Positions 53,676-64,000 of a DNA stretch of 64,000 bases are shown here, one piece after another (position 1 is the stretch's first letter; each line of letters opens with the position of its first letter). The translations under genes were made by a program, and so were the position numbers. The stretch covers positions 372,001 through 436,000 of the forward strand of contig NZ_VDMA02000005.1 of NCBI RefSeq assembly GCF_006334915.2. The letters run 5' to 3'. Source of the stretch: Microbispora catharanthi (GTDB taxonomy: Bacteria > Actinomycetota > Actinomycetes > Streptosporangiales > Streptosporangiaceae). Under the pieces are notes generated by a model. It was not told the origin of the DNA. It saw only the letters and a program-made list of their open reading frames with translations, and did no database searches.

Positions 53676-54646
53676 AGCGAACTCTCCTCGAGATCTGTTC
53701 GTTTTCGTGGTTGCGCGCCCGCCGGGCGGTGGGCCAGGCCCACGGCGTCGGCGAGCCGGTCGAACCCGCGCTCCTGCAGAAGCTCCTCAAGCTCCCTCAG
53801 GACCCGCGGGCAGGCGTAGGGGTCGTGGAACAGCGCCGTGCCCACCGCGACGGCGCAGGCGCCCGCCAGGACGAGCTCAAGGGCGTCCCTGCCGGTCGAG
53901 ACGCCGCCCATGCCGATGATCGGCACTCCCGGCAGCGCCGCGTGGACCTGCCATACGCAGCGCACCGCCAGGGGCCGTACGGCGGGGCCGGACAGGCCGC
54001 CGGTGCCCGCCGCGAGCGAGGGGCGCATCGTGTCCACGTCGATGCTCATCCCGACCGGAGTGTTGATCATCGCGAGGGCGTCGGCGCCGCCGTCCACGCA
54101 CGCGCGTGCGACCGCGACGACGTCCGCCACGTCCGGGGACAGCTTGGCGATCACCGGCACCTCGTACGGCGTGGCCGCGCGCACCGAGGCCACGACCTCC
54201 GCCGCGGCGGCCCCGTCGCGGGCGAACACCCTGCCGCGGTCCTCGACGTTCGGGCACGACAGGTTGATCTCCACGGCGGTGATGCCGTCGACGCCGGCCA
54301 GGCGCCGCGCCAGCGCGGTGTACTCGGTCACGGTGCCGCCGCCGATCGACACGACCGTGCGGGCCCCGCGCTCGGCCAGCCAGGGCAGCTCGCGCTCCAG
54401 GAACGCCTCGACGCCGGGGCCCTGCAGGCCCACGGCGTTCAGCAGCCCGGAGGGGGTCTCGGCCATCCGCGGCGTCGGCCGTCCCGCACGGGGGGCCATG
54501 GTGATCGACCGGGTGACGAACGCGCCCAGCCGGTGGACGTCGGAGAACTGGGCCAGCTCGCGGCCGGTCCCGCCGCAGCCTGAGGCGGTCAGCACCGGGT
54601 TGGGCAGCTCGACATGGGCCAGGTAGGTCCGCAGGTCGGCGGTCAC
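53672..54646 (-). CDS. pyrD: Dihydroorotate dehydrogenase, class 1B catalytic subunit
   Basis: A 324-aa FMN barrel. NPVLTASGCGGTGRELAQF is followed by the class 1 catalytic Cys in INLSCPNVEDRG, and GGVSTGRDALELVLAGACAVAVGTA binds FMN phosphate. The adjacent pyrK supports the NAD-dependent 1B type rather than the quinone-linked class 2. It lies 21 bp after pyrK and overlaps pyrF by 4 bp. Confidence 0.95.
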   Translation of the reverse strand: MTADLRTYLAHVELPNPVLTASGCGGTGRELAQFSDVHRLGAFVTRSITMAPRAGRPTPRMAETPSGLLNAVGLQGPGVEAFLERELPWLAERGARTVVSIGGGTVTEYTALARRLAGVDGITAVEINLSCPNVEDRGRVFARDGAAAAEVVASVRAATPYEVPVIAKLSPDVADVVAVARACVDGGADALAMINTPVGMSIDVDTMRPSLAAGTGGLSGPAVRPLAVRCVWQVHAALPGVPIIGMGGVSTGRDALELVLAGACAVAVGTALFHDPYACPRVLRELEELLQERGFDRLADAVGLAHRPAGAQPRKRTDLEESSL

Positions 54647-54667
54647 GGCCGCCTCCCCCGCCCCGGC

Positions 54668-55525
54668 TCAGACATGCCGTCCGCCGGGCGCGCCGAGCGC
54701 GTCGAACGGGATCGTGCCGACGTCGTCGAACCGCACCCGCTCGCCCCGGAACACCGGCCCTTCGGTGCAGGCGCGGACCATGCGGGTCACCCCGTCGTCG
54801 CCGATGACCGGCACCACGCACGTCATGCAGACGCCGATGCCGCAGGCCATGGACTCCTCCACGGCCACCTGCACGGGGATGCCGAGCTCGACGGCGACCG
54901 CCGTGACGCCGCGCAGCGTGTCCATCGGCCCGCACGCGTAGACCGCGTCGGCCCGCGCGTCGGCGATCACGCCGGGCAGCACGTCGGTCACCTTGCCGCG
55001 CATGCCCAGCGAGCCGTCCTCGGTCGTCAGCGTGGTCGTCTCGCCCATCCGGCGGGCCCGCAGCGCCCCGAAGACCCGGTCGGCCGACGGCGCCCCCAGC
55101 ACGAAGTCGATGCGGCAGCCCCGCTGCTGCAGCGCGTCCCCCAGCGCGAACAGCGGCGCCGCGCCGTGCTCGTCGCCGACCAGCACGCAGGTGCAGGGGT
55201 CGCGGGGCAGAGGGAAGGGACGGCCGAGCGGGCCGACCATGTCGAGCGTGTCGCGCGCCCGCAGGTCGGCGAGCCAGGCCGTCCCGGCACCGCGCACGCC
55301 GAAGACGAGCTCCACCGTGCCACCGTAGTCCGGCTTCACGTCGTGGATCGTGAAGGCCCGCCGGGTGAGCATCGAGGAGTCGCGGCCCCCGACGGCGACC
55401 GTGACGAAGTGGCCGGGCCGGAACCGGTCGGCGATGCCCGGCGCGACGACGGTCAGCGCATGGTAGGCGTCCACGCGGCGCGTCGTCAGCACCGTGCCCG
55501 TGACCTGAACCGGACTGCCGGCCAC
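54668..55525 (-). CDS. pyrK: Dihydroorotate dehydrogenase electron transfer subunit
   Basis: A 285-aa ferredoxin-reductase-like protein carrying FAD and a 2Fe-2S cluster, passing electrons from PyrD to NAD. The flavin motif is RRAFTIHDV, the NAD-binding region CVLVGDEHGAAPLFALGDAL, and the cluster ligands are C-x4-C-x2-C-x16-C starting at ACGIGVCMTC. The start is GTG 55523-55525 with gggag 7 bases upstream; the frame is open further back, but that is carB leader sequence. Confidence 0.94.
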   Translation of the reverse strand: MAGSPVQVTGTVLTTRRVDAYHALTVVAPGIADRFRPGHFVTVAVGGRDSSMLTRRAFTIHDVKPDYGGTVELVFGVRGAGTAWLADLRARDTLDMVGPLGRPFPLPRDPCTCVLVGDEHGAAPLFALGDALQQRGCRIDFVLGAPSADRVFGALRARRMGETTTLTTEDGSLGMRGKVTDVLPGVIADARADAVYACGPMDTLRGVTAVAVELGIPVQVAVEESMACGIGVCMTCVVPVIGDDGVTRMVRACTEGPVFRGERVRFDDVGTIPFDALGAPGGRHV

Positions 55526-55543
55526 TCCCTGCTCCCTGTTCCT

Positions 55544-55563
55544 GGCGCTCGCTCCGCTCGCGC
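55544..55563 (-). repeat. GAGCGNAGCGAGCG intergenic repeat between carB and pyrK
   Basis: The minus strand reads gcgcgagcggagcgagcgcc. The core (gagcggagcgagcg) matches the start of both rib mini-ORFs (gagcgaagcgagcg and gagcgcagcgagcg) apart from one base. Here it forms no in-frame bridging ORF with overlaps. Confidence 0.6.
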
Positions 55564-55598
55564 GGCTCCGGGCGCCCAAGCCCTCCGCGTGTCCCGGG

Positions 55599-58869
<3,271 letters not shown>

Positions 58870-58877
<8 letters not shown>

Positions 58878-59988
58878 CCTTGGCCCCCTTCTTGTCGTCC
58901 ATCAGCTGGCAGAACTCGTCGAACAGATACGCCGCGTCGTGCGGGCCCGCGGCCGCCTCGGGGTGGTACTGCACGCTGAACGCGGGGCGGTCCAGCAGGC
59001 GCAGCCCCTCCACGCAGTCGTCGTTGAGGTTGACGTGGCTCACCTCGGCCGCGCCGTACGGGGTCTCGAAGGGCCCGTCGAGCGGCGCGCGCACGGCGAA
59101 GCCGTGGTTGTGCGCGGAGATCTCGACCTTGCCGGTCCTGCGGTCCTGCACCGGCTGGTTCACTCCGCGGTGGCCGTACCGCAGCTTGTAGGTGCCGAGG
59201 CCGAGCGCCCGGCCGAGGATCTGGTTGCCGAAGCAGATGCCGAAGAACGGCACGCTCTCGTCCAGCACCTCACGCAGGGACTCGACCGCGTACCCGGCCG
59301 CGGCGGGGTCGCCGGGGCCGTTGGAGAAGAAGACGCCGTCGGGGTCGAGGGCGAGGATGTCGGCCGCCTTGGCGGTCGCGGGCAGCACGTGCACCTCGCA
59401 CCCCCGCTCGGACATCCGCTGCGGGGTCATGGCCTTGATGCCGAGGTCGACCGCGGCGACGGTGAAGCGCTTGCGCCCGACCGCCGGCACGACGTACGGC
59501 TCGGCCGTGCTGACCTCGCGGGCCAGGTCGGCGCCCTCCATGCCGGGCGAGCGCCGCACCCGCTCGACCAGGTCGGCGATCTCGCCGCCCTCGCTGAAGA
59601 TGCCCGCGCGCATCGCGCCGCGCTCGCGCAGGTGGCGGGTGAGGGCGCGGGTGCCGGGCATCGCGATGCCGACCACGCCCTGGTCGCGCAGGTAGTCGTC
59701 GAGCGTCCTGCGGGAGCGCCAGTTCGACGGGATCCGGGACGGCTCGCGCACCACGTAGCCCGCGACCCAGACCCTGCGGGACTCGGGGTCCTCGTCGTTG
59801 ACACCGGTGTTGCCGATGTGCGGGGCGGTCATCGCGACGATCTGGCGGTGGTAGGAGGGGTCGGTGAGCGTCTCCTGGTAGCCGGTCATGCCGGTGTTGA
59901 AGACCATCTCGCCGAACGTCTCGCCCACGGCGCCGTACGGCGTTCCCTCGAAGACGCGTCCGTCCTCGAGCACGAGCAGGGCTGTCAT
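58870..59988 (-). CDS. carA: Carbamoyl-phosphate synthase small subunit (glutaminase)
   Basis: A 372-aa protein. The N-terminal CPSase_sm_chain domain ([17 protein letters not shown]) is followed by a class I amidotransferase with the nucleophile Cys in [15 protein letters not shown] and the His/Glu pair in [14 protein letters not shown]. It delivers ammonia to CarB. ATGA overlap with the pyrC stop. Confidence 0.97.
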
Positions 59989-61316
59989 ACGAGCTTCCCT
60001 TCGAGAACGGTGGGCCGGCCGCGCAGGAACGTGGCGACGACGCGGCCGGGCAGGGTCAGCCCCTCGTAGGGGGTGTTGCGGCTCTTCGACGCCATCGCCG
60101 CAGGGTCGACGGTCTGCCGGACCGACGGGTCGTACAGCGTGACGTTGCCGGGGGCGCCGGGCTCGATCGGGCGGCCGTGCCCGGTCAGGCGGCCGATCGC
60201 GGCCGGCCGCGCGGACATGCGGTCGGCGACGCCGGCCCAGTCGAGCAGCCCGGTCTCGACCATGGCCTCCTGGACCACGGACAGGGCGGTCTCCAGGCCG
60301 ATCATCCCCATGGCCGCCGCGGCCCACTCGGTCTCCTTGTCCTCGACCGGGTGGGGGGCGTGGTCGGTGGCCACGCAGTCGATCGTGCCGTCGGCCAGCG
60401 CCTCGCGCAGCGCCCGCACGTCCTCGGCGGTGCGCAGCGGCGGGTTCACCTTGTAGATCGGGTTGTACGGCCCGAGCGGCGACCTCTCCGCGCAGGAGTC
60501 GGTCAGCAGCAGGTGGTGGGGGGTGACCTCGGCGGTCACGTCCCAGCCCTTCGACTTGGCCCAGCGGATGATCTCGACGGAGCCCGCGGTGGAGACGTGG
60601 CAGACGTGCAGCCGGGAGCCGACGTGCGCGGCGAGCAGGCAGTCGCGCGCGATGATCGCCTCCTCCGCGACCGCCGGCCAGCCGGTCAGGCCGAGCCTGG
60701 CCGACACCTCGCCCTCGTTGAGCTGGGCGCCCTCGGTCAGCCTCGGCTCCTGGGCATGCTGGGCCACGACGCCGTCGAACGCCTTGACGTACTCCAGCGC
60801 CCGGCGCATCAGCACGGCGTCGGACACGCACTTGCCGTCGTCGGAGAAGACCCGCACGCGGGCCGCGGAGTCGGCCATCGCGCCGAGCTCGGCCAGCTGG
60901 CGGCCCTCGAGGCCGGAGGTCACGGCGCCCACGGGCTGCACGTCGCAGTGGCCGTATTCCTGGCCGAGCCGCCAGACCTGTTCCACCACGCCGGCGGTGT
61001 CGGCCACCGGGGAGGTGTTGGCCATCGCGTGGACGGCGGTGTACCCGCCCCGCGCCGCGGCCTGGGTGCCGGTCTCGACGGTCTCGGCGTCCTCCCGGCC
61101 GGGCTCGCGCAGGTGGGTGTGCAGGTCCACCAGGCCGGGCAGGGCGACCAGCCCGTCGGCGTCGACCGTCTGGTCGGCCTTCGCGCCCGCGAGGTCGCCG
61201 GTCTCGGCCACGACGCCGTCGCGCAGCAGGATGTCGCTCGGGGCGCCGCCCAGGATGCGGGCGCCCCTGATGAGGATGGTGGTCACAGTCTCCTCGTGAT
61301 GGTCGTACGTGCTCAT
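59985..61316 (-). CDS. pyrC: Dihydroorotase
   Basis: A 443-aa class I amidohydrolase. Zinc ligands are in [15 protein letters not shown], with further His in QHAQEP and [16 protein letters not shown], and the catalytic Asp in [15 protein letters not shown]. It closes the ring of carbamoyl aspartate. The ATG at 61314-61316 overlaps the pyrB stop (ATGA). A GTG ten codons later ([14 protein letters not shown]) would give a more typical length. Confidence 0.96.
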   Translation of the reverse strand: MSTYDHHEETVTTILIRGARILGGAPSDILLRDGVVAETGDLAGAKADQTVDADGLVALPGLVDLHTHLREPGREDAETVETGTQAAARGGYTAVHAMANTSPVADTAGVVEQVWRLGQEYGHCDVQPVGAVTSGLEGRQLAELGAMADSAARVRVFSDDGKCVSDAVLMRRALEYVKAFDGVVAQHAQEPRLTEGAQLNEGEVSARLGLTGWPAVAEEAIIARDCLLAAHVGSRLHVCHVSTAGSVEIIRWAKSKGWDVTAEVTPHHLLLTDSCAERSPLGPYNPIYKVNPPLRTAEDVRALREALADGTIDCVATDHAPHPVEDKETEWAAAAMGMIGLETALSVVQEAMVETGLLDWAGVADRMSARPAAIGRLTGHGRPIEPGAPGNVTLYDPSVRQTVDPAAMASKSRNTPYEGLTLPGRVVATFLRGRPTVLEGKLV

Positions 61317-62248
61317 TCGGCGCCTCCGATCGCGGGCTCGGAACCGCCGAGCAGCAGGTAGAGGACGGCCATCCGGACCGTCACGCCGTTGGCGACCTGC
61401 TCGACGATCGTCGAGCGCGGCGAGTCGGCGACCTCCGCGGAGATCTCCATGCCGCGGTTCATCGGGCCGGGGTGCATGACGATGGCGTCGTCGTGCAGGC
61501 GGGCGAAGCGGTCGCGGTCGAGGCCGTAGCGGCGGCTGTACTCCCGCGCCGAGGGGAAGTAGGCCGCGTTCATCCGCTCCAGCTGGACCCGCAGCATCAT
61601 CACGACGTCCGACTTGGGCAGCACGGCGTCGAGGTCGTACGAGATCTGGCAGGGCCAGGTCCCGACCGCCACCGGCAGCAGGGTCGGCGGCGCGACCAGC
61701 GTCACCTCCGCGCCGAGCGTGTGCAGCAGCAGCACGTTGGACCGGGCGACCCGGCTGTGCAGCACGTCGCCCACGACGGCGATCTTCAGGCCCTCCAGCC
61801 GGCCCAGCCGGCGGCGGATGCTGAAGGCGTCGAGCAGCGCCTGGGTGGGGTGCTCGTGGGTGCCGTCCCCGGCGTTGACCACGCTGCCGCGCACCCAGGT
61901 GGCCAGGCGATGCGGCGCGCCCGAGGCGCTGTGCCTGATCACCACGGCGTCGGCGCCCATGGCCTCCAGGGTGAGCGCGGTGTCCTTCAGCGACTCGCCC
62001 TTGGACACGCTCGACCCCTTGGCCGAGAAATTGATCACATCGGCCGACAGGCGCTTGGCCGCGGCCTCGAAGGAGATGCGGGTCCGGGTGGAGTCCTCGA
62101 AGAAGAGGTTCACCACCGTGCGGCCGCGCAGCGTCGGCAGCTTCTTGATGGACCGCTGCGAGACCCGCGCCAGCTCCTCGGCCGTGTCGAGGATGAGGAG
62201 CGCGTCGTCGCGGGTGAGGTCGCCGGTCGAGATCAGGTGACGCTTCAT
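61313..62248 (-). CDS. pyrB: Aspartate carbamoyltransferase catalytic chain
   Basis: A 311-aa protein. The carbamoyl-phosphate site is [21 protein letters not shown] (in part) with the 80s-loop [11 protein letters not shown] and [10 protein letters not shown]; aspartate-binding residues follow in LRVQLERMN. No regulatory chain (pyrI) is adjacent. It overlaps pyrR by ATGA. Confidence 0.97.
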   Translation of the reverse strand: MKRHLISTGDLTRDDALLILDTAEELARVSQRSIKKLPTLRGRTVVNLFFEDSTRTRISFEAAAKRLSADVINFSAKGSSVSKGESLKDTALTLEAMGADAVVIRHSASGAPHRLATWVRGSVVNAGDGTHEHPTQALLDAFSIRRRLGRLEGLKIAVVGDVLHSRVARSNVLLLHTLGAEVTLVAPPTLLPVAVGTWPCQISYDLDAVLPKSDVVMMLRVQLERMNAAYFPSAREYSRRYGLDRDRFARLHDDAIVMHPGPMNRGMEISAEVADSPRSTIVEQVANGVTVRMAVLYLLLGGSEPAIGGAE

Positions 62249-62802
62249 CGGTCGTCCTCCTTGATGAGCACGACCGCGTCGCGCCCGTCCGTCTCCTCCA
62301 GGAAGACCTTGACCTTCTCGCTCTTGGAGGTCGGCAGGTTCTTGCCGACGTAGTCGGCGCGGATCGGCAGCTCCCTGTGGCCGCGGTCGACGAGCGTGGC
62401 GAGCTGGACGGCCCTGGGCCTGCCCACGTCGTTCAGCGCGTCGAGTGCGGCGCGCACGGTGCGGCCGGAGTAGAGGACGTCGTCCACGAGGACGACGGTC
62501 CTGCCGTCCACGCCGTCCGGGGGCAGTTCGGTGCGGCCGAGCGGGCGCGCGGGCCGCAGGCGCAGATCGTCGCGGTACATCGTGACGTCGATGGCGCCGA
62601 CGGGGACCTTGATCCCCTCGAACTGCGCGATGCGCCCGGCGATGCGATGCGCGAGGGTGGCGCCGCGGGTGGGGATGCCGAGCAGGACGACGCTCTCCGC
62701 GCCCCTGGTACGTTCGAGGATCTCGTGTGCGATCCGGGTGAGCGCCCGGTGGATGTCGGGCCCCTCCAGGACGGCACGGGCCTGATTTCGGGCATCAGAC
62801 AT
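62245..62802 (-). CDS. pyrR: Pyrimidine operon regulator PyrR / uracil phosphoribosyltransferase
   Basis: A 185-aa protein. The PRPP-binding motif [18 protein letters not shown] is intact. [12 protein letters not shown] and [17 protein letters not shown] match PyrR. It binds pyr mRNA in the presence of UMP or UTP and lowers expression. It is the first gene of an uninterrupted operon running to pyrF. A PyrR-binding hairpin lies just before its SD (gggaaaggcggtga), so repression is probably at translation initiation, as known for mycobacterial PyrR. Confidence 0.97.
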   Translation of the reverse strand: MSDARNQARAVLEGPDIHRALTRIAHEILERTRGAESVVLLGIPTRGATLAHRIAGRIAQFEGIKVPVGAIDVTMYRDDLRLRPARPLGRTELPPDGVDGRTVVLVDDVLYSGRTVRAALDALNDVGRPRAVQLATLVDRGHRELPIRADYVGKNLPTSKSEKVKVFLEETDGRDAVVLIKEDDR

Positions 62803-62820
62803 GAAAAAGTCACCGCCTTT

Positions 62821-62838
62821 CCCGCCTCACGGGACGGG
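62821..62838 (-). promoter_or_regulatory. PyrR-binding RNA hairpin in the pyr leader
   Basis: On the minus strand, cccg-tcccgtgagg-cggg: a 4-bp stem enclosing a loop that matches the PyrR-binding consensus UCCNGNGAGG at every fixed position. It ends 18 bases before the pyrR ATG, right against the ribosome-binding site, and no downstream attenuator-like terminator is present. Confidence 0.75.
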
Positions 62839-62840
62839 TC

Positions 62841-63103
62841 TTAAAAGGGTGTCGGTTCTGCTTAGAGTATCAGGGCCGTCTGCGAACCCCCCTCCCGCCA
62901 GGGGTGATGGCCCCGGAGGAGTCGTTCGCCCTCGGCGTGACGAGACGTGCCGGGGACCTTCGGGAACCTTCCGGTGACGTTCCGGTCACGTTCCGGGACG
63001 TTCGGGGGCCGGGCGGGGGGCGGGCCGGGATCGGAAGCCGCATCGCGCCGGGTGTCGGTGATTTCGGTGAGAGCACTGTTTGACGCTCTTTTTTCCAATC
63101 AGC
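62841..63103. other. Divergent pyrR/bldD intergenic region
   Basis: This contains the presumed pyr promoter (a minus-strand tactct -10-like box near 62862-62867, weak), a BldD-box-like palindrome (62973-62990) and short direct repeats of the form gttccgg/ttccggt around 62960-63000. No ORF of known type was seen. Confidence 0.4.
62973..62990. promoter_or_regulatory. Candidate BldD box
   Basis: ggtgac-gttccg-gtcacg: GTGAC and GTCAC are exact inverted repeats with a 6-base spacer, resembling the BldD consensus AGTGA-Nm-TCAC. The position between pyrR and bldD suits autoregulation of bldD. Confidence 0.5.
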
Positions 63104-63132
63104 TTGACCTTTGGGAGTGTCGGCTTTACCGT
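63104..63132 (+). promoter_or_regulatory. Candidate bldD promoter
   Basis: ttgacc (63104-63109) and taccgt (63127-63132) are separated by 17 bases, matching a housekeeping-sigma promoter in actinomycetes. It lies about 160 bp upstream of the bldD start, leaving a long leader. Confidence 0.5.
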
Positions 63133-63254
63133 CACTGTCCGTAACCACAACACGCGACCTTCCTGGGTAAAACCCGACGCAGCGGTCACCGAAGGTGCCG
63201 GTCACGGGCACCAGCCCCGGTGTTCGGAACGCTTAGGACAAGGACGCACAATCA

Positions 63255-63269
63255 AGTGAGAAGAGTCAT
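63255..63269 (+). promoter_or_regulatory. Candidate BldD box close to the bldD start
   Basis: agtga-gaagag-tcat matches the BldD pattern AGTGA-N6-TCAC except for the last base. It lies 20 bp before the ATG, where bound protein could block transcription or translation. Confidence 0.45.
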
Positions 63270-63289
63270 AGAAAGCCGGGGGCCACACG

Positions 63290-63784
63290 ATGCCGTCTGA
63301 CTACGCCAAGTCGCTGGGCGCGCGCCTGCGCGCCATCCGGACCCAGCAGGGGCTGTCCCTGCACGGTGTGGAAGAGAAGTCCCGCGGACGGTGGAAGGCC
63401 GTCGTCGTTGGCTCCTATGAGCGGGGCGACCGCGCGGTGACCGTGCAGAAGCTCGCCGAGCTCGCGGATTTCTACGGAGTGCCGGTGTCGGAGCTTCTTC
63501 CGGGCGGAGCCGCCCCCAGCCCGCTTGCGCCCGCTCCCAAGCTGGTCATCGACCTGGAGCGGCTGTCGCAGCTGCCGAAGGACAAGGCCGGCCCGCTTGC
63601 CCGTTACGCCGCCACCATTCAGAGCCAGCGGGGCGACTACAACGGCAAGGTGCTGTCCATCCGGCAGGAGGACCTGCGCTCGCTCGCGGTCATCTATGAC
63701 AAGTCGCCGGTCGAGCTGACCGAGGAGTTCATCCACTGGGGTGTGCTCGACGCCGAGGCCCGCCGCGCCGTCGAGTCCTTCTGA
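63290..63784 (+). CDS. bldD: BldD, c-di-GMP-responsive developmental master regulator
   Basis: 164 aa. The N-terminal XRE-type HTH (about residues 7-75: LGARLRAIRTQQGLSLHGVEE and VVVGSYERGDRAVTVQKLAEL) is followed by a C-terminal domain with the c-di-GMP signature RGD-x8-RQED (RGDYNGKVLSIRQED). In Streptomyces, BldD dimers bridged by tetrameric c-di-GMP repress sporulation genes. The signature is fully conserved here, so the same switch is expected. It is divergent from the pyr operon, as in the bldD-pyrR arrangement of other actinomycetes. A hairpin follows the gene. Confidence 0.97.
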   Translation: MPSDYAKSLGARLRAIRTQQGLSLHGVEEKSRGRWKAVVVGSYERGDRAVTVQKLAELADFYGVPVSELLPGGAAPSPLAPAPKLVIDLERLSQLPKDKAGPLARYAATIQSQRGDYNGKVLSIRQEDLRSLAVIYDKSPVELTEEFIHWGVLDAEARRAVESF

Positions 63785-63846
63785 CCTCCCGCCCGGTTCG
63801 TACGCGGCTCCCCGCGCCGATGCCCGTCCTCTCCGGCGTAGTCACG

Positions 63847-63874
63847 GGCGGCGCCTCCGCAAGGGGGAGCCGCC
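63847..63874 (+). terminator. Hairpin after bldD
   Basis: ggcggc (63847-63852) pairs with gccgcc (63869-63874); inside, cctcc pairs with ggggg (one G-U) around a gcaa tetraloop region, with a single mismatch. It lies 63 bp after the bldD stop. Confidence 0.5.
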
Positions 63875-63913
63875 GGTACGAGTGATTCCCGCCACGCGGG
63901 GATAGGTCAGGAC

Positions 63914-64000
63914 ATGACGTTTTACGTGGGCTCCGAGGTGGGCAGGCTTCGCCGGGTCCTGGTCGACATACCCGAACTCGCGCTCAAGCGGCTCACCCCG
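63914..64000 (+). CDS. arcA: Arginine deiminase, first 29 codons (3' end outside window)
   Basis: The ATG at 63914 opens MTFYVGSEVGRLRRVLVDIP, then ELALKRLTP, and runs off the window. VGSEVGRLRRVL and LKRLTP match the conserved beginning of arginine deiminase, which converts arginine to citrulline and ammonia. An AGG-containing SD lies just upstream (ataggtcaggac). Only the N terminus is visible. Confidence 0.8.
   Translation, partial: MTFYVGSEVGRLRRVLVDIPELALKRLTP

Overview
The window reads as one stretch of a high-GC actinobacterial chromosome. Third codon positions are almost all G or C, GTG starts and 4-base start/stop overlaps are frequent, and the actinobacterial markers BldD, mihF, DUF3040, F420-type luciferase-like oxidoreductases and a Walker-A-less PriA are present. 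Gene content and order (bldD next to pyrR-pyrB-pyrC-carA-carB-pyrK-pyrD-pyrF-mihF-gmk-rpoZ-coaBC-metK-priA-def-fmt-rsmB-rpe and a rib operon) fit a filamentous actinomycete. The PF04672-type methyltransferase and the general style suggest Streptosporangiaceae or a close relative; the family assignment is inference.

Layout. (1) 1-9.6 kb: end of a DUF58/transglutaminase (TgpA-like) pair, DUF3040, dinB, a methyltransferase, then nusB-efp-M24 peptidase on the minus strand. (2) 8.5-16.8 kb: accessory genes, with an F420-type oxidoreductase, a PF04672 methyltransferase, a CoxD-CoxE-XdhC-MobA set of molybdo-hydroxylase maturation genes with no hydroxylase in view, an ArsR/MFS divergent pair and an HD protein. 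(3) 16.9-21.2 kb: small and poorly known genes, including a secreted six-cysteine cationic mini-protein and an orphan lipoprotein, then an epoxide hydrolase divergent from a WYL regulator across a perfect operator-like palindrome. (4) 21.2-25.1 kb: ssuCBAD alkanesulfonate uptake and desulfonation operon. (5) 25.1-30.2 kb: FMN-riboswitch-controlled rib operon ribD-ribE-(mini-ORF)-ribM-ribBA-(mini-ORF)-ribH. (6) 30.5-36.6 kb: an oligopeptide/dipeptide ABC operon in the order C-A-B-D-F. (7) 36.7-52.8 kb: housekeeping block rpe ... rsmB-fmt-def, two tandem paralogues of unknown function, priA, metK, coaBC, rpoZ, gmk, mihF, interrupted after rpe by an MFS gene next to a truncated regulator-peroxiredoxin gene. 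(8) 53-62.8 kb: complete pyrimidine operon pyrR to pyrF with a recognisable PyrR-binding RNA hairpin. (9) 62.9-64 kb: bldD, then the first codons of arginine deiminase.

The genes serve several self-contained pathways: all de novo UMP synthesis enzymes except the one encoded by pyrE; riboflavin synthesis plus a probable flavin importer; sulfonate sulfur acquisition; peptide uptake. The most unusual structures are (a) two related mini-ORFs starting MSERSERI that join rib genes by exact 4-base overlaps at both ends; (b) two genes whose 3' ends are tandemly duplicated with periods of 16 or 17 bp, putting TGA in all three frames; (c) a nested set of palindromes between the riboswitch and the peptide transporter; (d) the tandem unknown paralogue pair beside def; and (e) the Cys-rich secreted mini-protein. 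No tRNA, rRNA, CRISPR array, insertion sequence or prophage gene was seen.
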